64,000 nucleotides of DNA from Diorhabda sublineata (taxonomy: Eukaryota; Arthropoda; Insecta; Coleoptera; Chrysomelidae). The DNA lies in contig NC_079478.1 in NCBI RefSeq assembly GCF_026230105.1, positions 1,627,653 to 1,691,652 on the forward strand. The letters are read 5' to 3'. This document shows positions 58,701 through 64,000 of this stretch, piece by piece; the stretch's first letter is position 1; each line of letters begins with the position of its first letter. Below the pieces are notes generated by a model that saw only the letters and a list, made by a program, of their open reading frames with translations, was not told the origin of the DNA and did no database searches. The position numbers were made by a program, and so were the translations under genes.

Positions 58701-61250
58701 GCCATCTATTGTTTGGTATTATTGAATGTCGCTCCGAAACTGTTTTAATTTTTTTCACTTTAGTATCATCATTTTCTTATTTTTTTCACCAACCGCTTTT
58801 ACATTGATTTTCATCAATTCTCCCCTTTCAGTGTTTTCTTCTTGGTATTTTTCATTCTAACTGAGGTCAAATCAAGATTTTGTGTTAACGAAATATCAGT
58901 TTATAATAAATTTTTCCAAAGTCAATTGACAGACAGAAAAGTTGTCATTTATTTTTGAGTAAATTTTTAATTAGGTAGGCAGTCAGTACTCGATTTATTT
59001 TTTTAAGGAAATGCCGTCTTTTCAACGTACATTCTTTTTATGTCTGTTTAACTTTTTTACGACTTTGTGTAGTTGTGTCCTCATTGTCCCCAAAGAATGA
59101 ACCAAAAAGACGGCGGGACCATAAAAATACTCGGTTGGGCTGTTATGAACTTTAATAATAAATAAGGAGAGTTTCGTAAGTCAGCAATTCCACTTCAAAA
59201 TGTTTGGGTACACACAGTTTATTTGTTGCTATATATATGCAAAATACAGGAGATACATATATTTGGGATACATTGTTTCAGAATTTTTAAAAAGAAGTGT
59301 TTTGGTGATTAATAAAATTTTCTATACATGATTTAGAGACAAGTGTTTTCAATGTATTTTTTCATCTAATATAAATAATTTTAAAAACTCCTTCGAGAAG
59401 AAATAATAGATAATAGTCTATGGTGTATGTATGAATTATGTTTTCGCAATATAATTGTACCAACAAATCGAATGTCATATTTTTCATTTTACGATTATGG
59501 GCAGTAACGTGGTATTATCTTAAACAAGAATAGTGATACATCAGTAGGCAATTTTCTTGGACATAGGTCACACCCACATGGTGCCACATATATTCCATAT
59601 GAATGAACAAAAATGTCGTACCGTATACAATATATAGAAAGTTAACCATTTTCAAATGACAGCAGTCAATTTAGTTTGTTTACAACAGGTGTTTCTTTTT
59701 TCTTGTACAAATATATAAATGAAGTAGGAGTTATAAATTTAATTGTGCTTTCTCACTGGATATGAGATATGAGACATCCCATTTGTCGGATAGTAAATTC
59801 GGAAAATAAATATGCCATTTTTGAATTACTAAAGGTATTTTTTTGGGTTCAGCTCGAGCAGTTCGATAGCGTGGGCTTCAAGATTTTTTTAAAATGAAAA
59901 TTAATAAGTGTACTGCCTAGTAAATGAAAAGTGAGTTTTTCAGCCAAATTTACCTTTATTCATTACTATTTTCTCATGTATAAACAGTTATTTAGAAGTT
60001 GGCCACCTAAGAGATTGTAACTAAGTGGCCATCAGACGGAGGTGGTAAATTTTTAGAAAACACAATTTAGTACAATATTTCGAAATTAATTAACTAAAAT
60101 ACCACAAAATAACTATTATAAATCATATTTTTATCATAATATTACAGCTTCTGCTGTCGTTAGTGAGAAATCATCCTCAAATTTAAACGAGATTTCTATC
60201 TATAAATAAATTCATAAAAGAAAAAGATTTTCTAATAAAAACGGGTCCTCATCTCACACATTTTACTACTCATAGATGAAAAATTACAAACAATAGCGCA
60301 TTTATTACAAAAAAAAGTGTGTAGTAGCCATAACTCTCAAAAGTATCTAGCGATCGGATTTTTTGCTTTTATTTCTTGTATAGCTATAGAAGTGCCGAAA
60401 CGAAAGAAATTCTGGGCGTTATAAGGAAAAATTAATCAAAATAACCAAAATAACATGATCTACAACATAATCTAATTTGCCATTTGGCTTGTTACGTTTT
60501 TCTCCAAACACTTTGCATATTCCTTTGATCACGTAATGTTTCACACTAGTCACTTCTGATTTATTTATTCTAGCATTCGAGTTTTTGAAAAAATTAATTT
60601 GTTATCGACCTTCCACTCCATTCGAGAAATTCAATAAAACCTCGGAATGGACTCGAAATCGTCCTCTACCTATCCACTTTCAACTTAAAGGAGATTTCCT
60701 TATTTTAAATCAAATTTTCTGTGTCCAACTTATGTGCGAGTTTTGTGATAGATTTTGGAGCTTTTTGAAGTATATTTACAGCACGAACCTATTGCGAATC
60801 CCAACCCAACGTTCATCACGTTCATCAAGTTCATCAAGAAGAAATAGAGTAGAGTTTCAAGCAATTTCCTGACAGAAAATCCTAATTCCGTTCATAAGTA
60901 GCCGGAGATTTACTGAAGTAGTTTTTTCATGACGTTTAAATGTTTCCTGGTGTATCCACCTCTTTTGAGACGTCCTGGTTATTGAGAATAATTCATTCTA
61001 GTACGGCTACGGTTCAATTTCCCACTTGATGATAATCTATATCTATAACTTAATTCGTGCTGTTTGATAAGAGATGGCGTAACTTGTATAATATTACATC
61101 GTTCCAATATTCCGAACCTGCATTGGAAAGCTACTGTTATTGTACGTCTTTTCAGTACATGTCATTTATTTGAAGTGTTAACAACAATCATTTTATTTTC
61201 ACTCAAATATCTCGAACTTTGTTTCTGAAAAAGGGGAAGTTCTTCTTCAT
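55736..61250. other. No recognised gene
   Basis: A long AT-rich stretch. The only notable frames, at 57800-57985 and 60585-60872 (plus), have no recognised motif; the latter ends in a Ser/Arg-rich run. A strong splice-donor-like CTGGGTAAGTTCG occurs at about 56116. An ACAGGGTA-type sequence in reverse orientation lies at about 58638. Inverted TGGCCAC/GTGGCCA lies near 60002-60032. Confidence 0.4.
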
Positions 61251-61254
61251 TACT

Positions 61255-62085
61255 TTAATATGAAGAAAATTCAGCTGAAAGTCATCGTATTTTGGTGTAA
61301 ATTTATAGTGAACATACTCTAGCTGAGCGAACGTGCCAAAAGTGGTTTGAACTATTTAAAAGTGGTGATTTTGGCGTGGAAGACGATGAACGTCCTGGGC
61401 AGCCAAAAAAGTTTGAAGGTAAAGAACTGGAAGCATTACTCGATGAATATTGTTGCCAAACACAAGAAGAATTTTTGGATGTCACTCAAGCAGTCATTTC
61501 AAAACGATTAAAACCAGCTGGATATATTCAAAAGCGAGGAAATTGGGCTCCACATGAACTCAAGCCGACAAACGTCTATAGACGGTTTTGCATGTCCGAA
61601 ATGCTGGTGGAACGCCACAGAAGGAAGAAACCATCAATGGAGAACGCTACCGAACACAATTCATCCGTTTTAAAAGAGTAGGAGTCGAAAAACGCCCGGA
61701 ATATGCGACCAGACACTAGAGAATAATTTTTCATCATGACAACGCTCGCCCCCACGTTGCTATCCCGGTTAAGAACTATTTGGAAAACATTGGATGGGAA
61801 TTTTTACCTCACCCGCCTTATAGCCCAGACTTACCCCTTCTGACTACCATTTGCTCCGGTCGATGCAGAACGCCCTCACTGCAATACGGTTCACATCAGA
61901 ACAAGATATCAAAAATTGGCTTGATTAATTCTTGGCTGCCAAGCTGGCGCAGTTCTTTTGGGATACAATCCACAAATTGCCAGAAACATGGGAAAAGGTC
62001 ATTGCTTCAGATGGGCAATACTTTGAATAATATTATTGAATTAAGTTATAGACCACGATATATTTCTGGAGAATAATTACTATAA
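61255..62085 (+). mobile_element. Mariner transposase relic with central deletion
   Basis: The N-terminal half is well preserved. LAERTCQKWFELFKSGDFGV-like sequence (about 61320-61378) is the first HTH. Next come ERPGQPKKFEGKELEALLDE, TQAVISKRLKPAGYIQKRGN and WAPHELKPTNVYRRFCMSEM from the open frame at 61376-61681. Directly after VERHRRKKP another frame gives INGERYRTQFIRFKR, so roughly 60 central residues, including the first catalytic Asp, are missing. FHHDNARPHVAIPVKNYLEN (second Asp) and LPHPPYSPDL (third block) follow in order (61730-61835), then TRFTSEQDIKNWL-like sequence, FFWDTIHKLPETWEKV and SDGQYFE-stop near 62025. At least four frameshifts. The minus frame at 61303-61485 is a shadow. 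Confidence 0.85.
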
Positions 62086-63319
62086 TTCTTTTTGAGTCTC
62101 CCTTCAAAAATATTTTTGATTTTTTAATGAAGTAGCTCTTATCCTGTGCTAATTAGATAAATGTATAGACGGTAATAATACAGGTCGTTCGGCTCGTTTT
62201 AAATCCAGTGTACTACAATTTCAGATTTTCCATATTTAAATATGTTCAATAGCAATTTCAAAATATTTTTTTAAGTGTTTTAAATTCCAATTAATTTGAA
62301 TGATTCATGTACATCTTCTAGTTAGTAAGGATTTTCAGTACTATTAATTCTTATTGCTGTAAGTTCCAGCTTTCTGCGAAAAAGAAAACAAAACCCATTA
62401 ATTTTCCTAATTTTAATCCAGTAATTTTCATTTTAGACAATTTACTAGCTCTCTCTCTGTTTAATTATTCCATTGTTTCAGCAATTTTCTTAATTGCCGG
62501 CATTTTGAAAGTAAATTTTGTGTTTTTGCACGCTGACTCGGGCCATATGGTGGTCTCTTTACTTTCACGAACAATAGACATTTCTCTTACCAGCTGTTCA
62601 CTGCTTTTTTCTAATATAAGAAAGGTTGTCAATATTTCACCCACCAATTATATTGGTTTCAGTAATTAATTTTCCGTATTTTATACCTCTATATCACGAT
62701 GGTATTTTGCGGGATGATTCTTTATTGCCATTACGTTATCGATGAAATGATACTACCATATGCGGTTTCATGGGTCATTGACTATTGACCATTCGAACGT
62801 GCTGACTCTAATGATACGCATATATTCCCTTTAATACAATGTTGTGGAAATTTGCGCTGTACATAATTCCAAAACAACTTTAATATTTTCCACAATCGAA
62901 ACTAAACACAATTATCATTACAATCAAATGAATTTTTTATACAAATTGTATTAAATCTGTTATTCTATCATTTATGTGAACTCTACATTCTCTTCATCAA
63001 TATAAATCTCTATTTTGATATATTCAAGACTTGTAAAGATAACTTATCATACATCCTCAATAATAAATTCAACCTAAATTCACTTACTAAATTTCAATTT
63101 TGTAATGATGTACCTCACGCAAGTGTGTACCTTGTTACGCCGAAAAAAAAATTTTCAAAATATTAGTTCAAAAATGTATTTGCCTTTTTCTTATTAACTG
63201 AATATTCTCCTCCAATAATCTTCTAAAAATTGGAAAGGTCATGACCTTACTACAACCAAACTTCTTCAGCAACTAGTTAAATAAAGTCATTAAACTTGAA
63301 ATGATGATTCATAGTACTC
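62086..63319. other. No gene seen
   Basis: AT-rich. The 60-codon minus frame at 62465-62647 has no recognised motif. No repeat structure noticed. Confidence 0.45.
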
Positions 63320-63560
63320 AGAGCTGCTTATTTCGTAATACATTGGAAATTAGCTGAATAATCCTTATGCATGGGAAACCGGCTGAAGAAGTTACTCCAA
63401 AGACCAGGATAATACCAATTCTTGATAAAAAAGTTATTCCAAAGCATCATTTCGGATTCCGGATACCAGTACAAAGGTAGGCAAATAAAATCAAGACTGA
63501 AAGATAAAAAGGAATATTCCTCGATGTTTGTGAGGATGAGTAAATTCCTCCATCTTAGTT
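63320..63560 (+). mobile_element. Jockey-like LINE reverse-transcriptase scrap
   Basis: On plus from about 63400 the frame reads RIIPILDKKVIPKHHFGFRI, then PVQR-stop-ANKIKTER-stop, KGIFLDVCEDE-stop. This is the RT order of jockey/CR1-group LINEs: a helix ending in L-x-x-x-x-IP-x-HQFGFR, about 20 residues, then GVFLDV-x-x-AFD-x-VW. The catalytic Asp of FLDV is present, but the AFD-x-VW part is lost. Three in-frame stops. The 85-codon minus frame is a shadow. Confidence 0.58.
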
Positions 63561-63585
63561 GTGAACCATATGTCATATGGTTCAC
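63561..63585. repeat. Perfect 12-bp-arm palindrome with one-base centre
   Basis: GTGAACCATATG, a single T, then CATATGGTTCAC. It sits at the right edge of the jockey-like scrap. Function unknown. Confidence 0.9.
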
Positions 63586-64000
63586 AAAATGATTGAAGAA
63601 ACTTGTAAATTAATAAAAGTAATACAAATATAAACGAAGGATGATAACGTCACGTTTAGGGAAAATATAGAAGGATTGTTCCTTTTCAAATACAGTATAT
63701 TGCAACGAAGAATCAGTAGTGAGTTTTGTGATAGTTTTAATATTATTGAAGGGAAAAGAGAGCTGAATAAGGGGTAGATATCATGGTAAACATATAATTC
63801 TCCTGAAACACTAGATGATATACATGGAAATCATCTTCAAATCGATTTTTATAATTCAATTCATATCTTCTGCAAGAGCTATAGTCTTCAAGAATAAGTA
63901 AAGGAAATTTCCTTGTTGACTACTCTATTGTAAGCTTAACATTAAGCTGTCCTCAATATCCATTCATATTATTCCATTAAGAGCAACATTTGATACGTAA
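63586..64000. other. No gene seen to window end
   Basis: AT-rich, stop-dense sequence with no recognised motif. Confidence 0.5.

Noticed and set aside
1..64000. tRNA or rRNA genes
   Set aside because: No cloverleaf with a consistent B-box (GGTTCGAATCC-like) and acceptor pairing was found by eye on either strand; a covariance search could still find a divergent one.

Overview
This window looks like non-genic, repeat-dense DNA from an insect nuclear genome. The evidence is strongly AT-rich sequence, the absence of any long open reading frame, and many degraded insect-type transposable elements: mariner, Tc1, hAT, RTE-like, R4-like and jockey-like LINEs, and a Ty3/gypsy-type leader with a tRNA-Ser-like primer-binding site. 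Satellite, minisatellite and fold-back DNA add to the repeat load. A beetle or a similar repeat-rich insect fits, but the order cannot be fixed from the sequence. I recognise no intact host gene, tRNA, rRNA or CRISPR array. The window is probably intergenic or lies within a very long intron.

Layout. 1-9.9 kb: five mariner/DDE transposase relics on both strands, a MITE-like inverted repeat at 0.6 kb, a 732-bp fold-back element at 2.4-3.2 kb and a LINE scrap at 5.6 kb. 10.7-13.1 kb: a decayed minisatellite with a unit near 31 bp and a 340-bp tandem duplication leading into a LINE 3' end. 17-18.5 kb: an ACAGGGTG-type repeat and a minus-strand hAT relic with one recognisable terminus. 20.9 kb: the longest open frame (168 codons), unassigned. 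22.2 kb: a compact nested-stem element. 23.7-30.7 kb: a pile-up of LINE relics (R4-like, RTE-like, jockey-like), all read on the plus strand. 32.9-34.0 kb: a mariner relic followed by a small GC-rich inverted-repeat element. 35.2 kb: a minisatellite carrying many TGACG half-sites. 40.2-40.9 kb: a second fold-back element of almost the same size as the first (729 bp). 41.1-42.5 kb: two separate duplications. 43.3-43.8 kb: five 90-bp repeats that read as a 30-residue repeat on the minus strand. 44.4-44.8 kb: a duplicated gypsy-type leader. 45.8-49.5 kb: two more LINE relics. 52.5-54.2 kb: a 305-bp satellite array. 55.1 kb: a Tc1-like relic. 61.3 kb: another mariner. 63.3 kb: a jockey-like RT scrap next to a perfect palindrome.

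No genes work together here. Every recognisable coding trace is a broken transposon protein with stops, frameshifts or internal deletions. The features most worth following are the two fold-back elements, the 30-residue repeat, the nested-stem element, the satellite array and the strand uniformity of the LINE relics. Family assignments rest on motif recognition by eye, without database searches.
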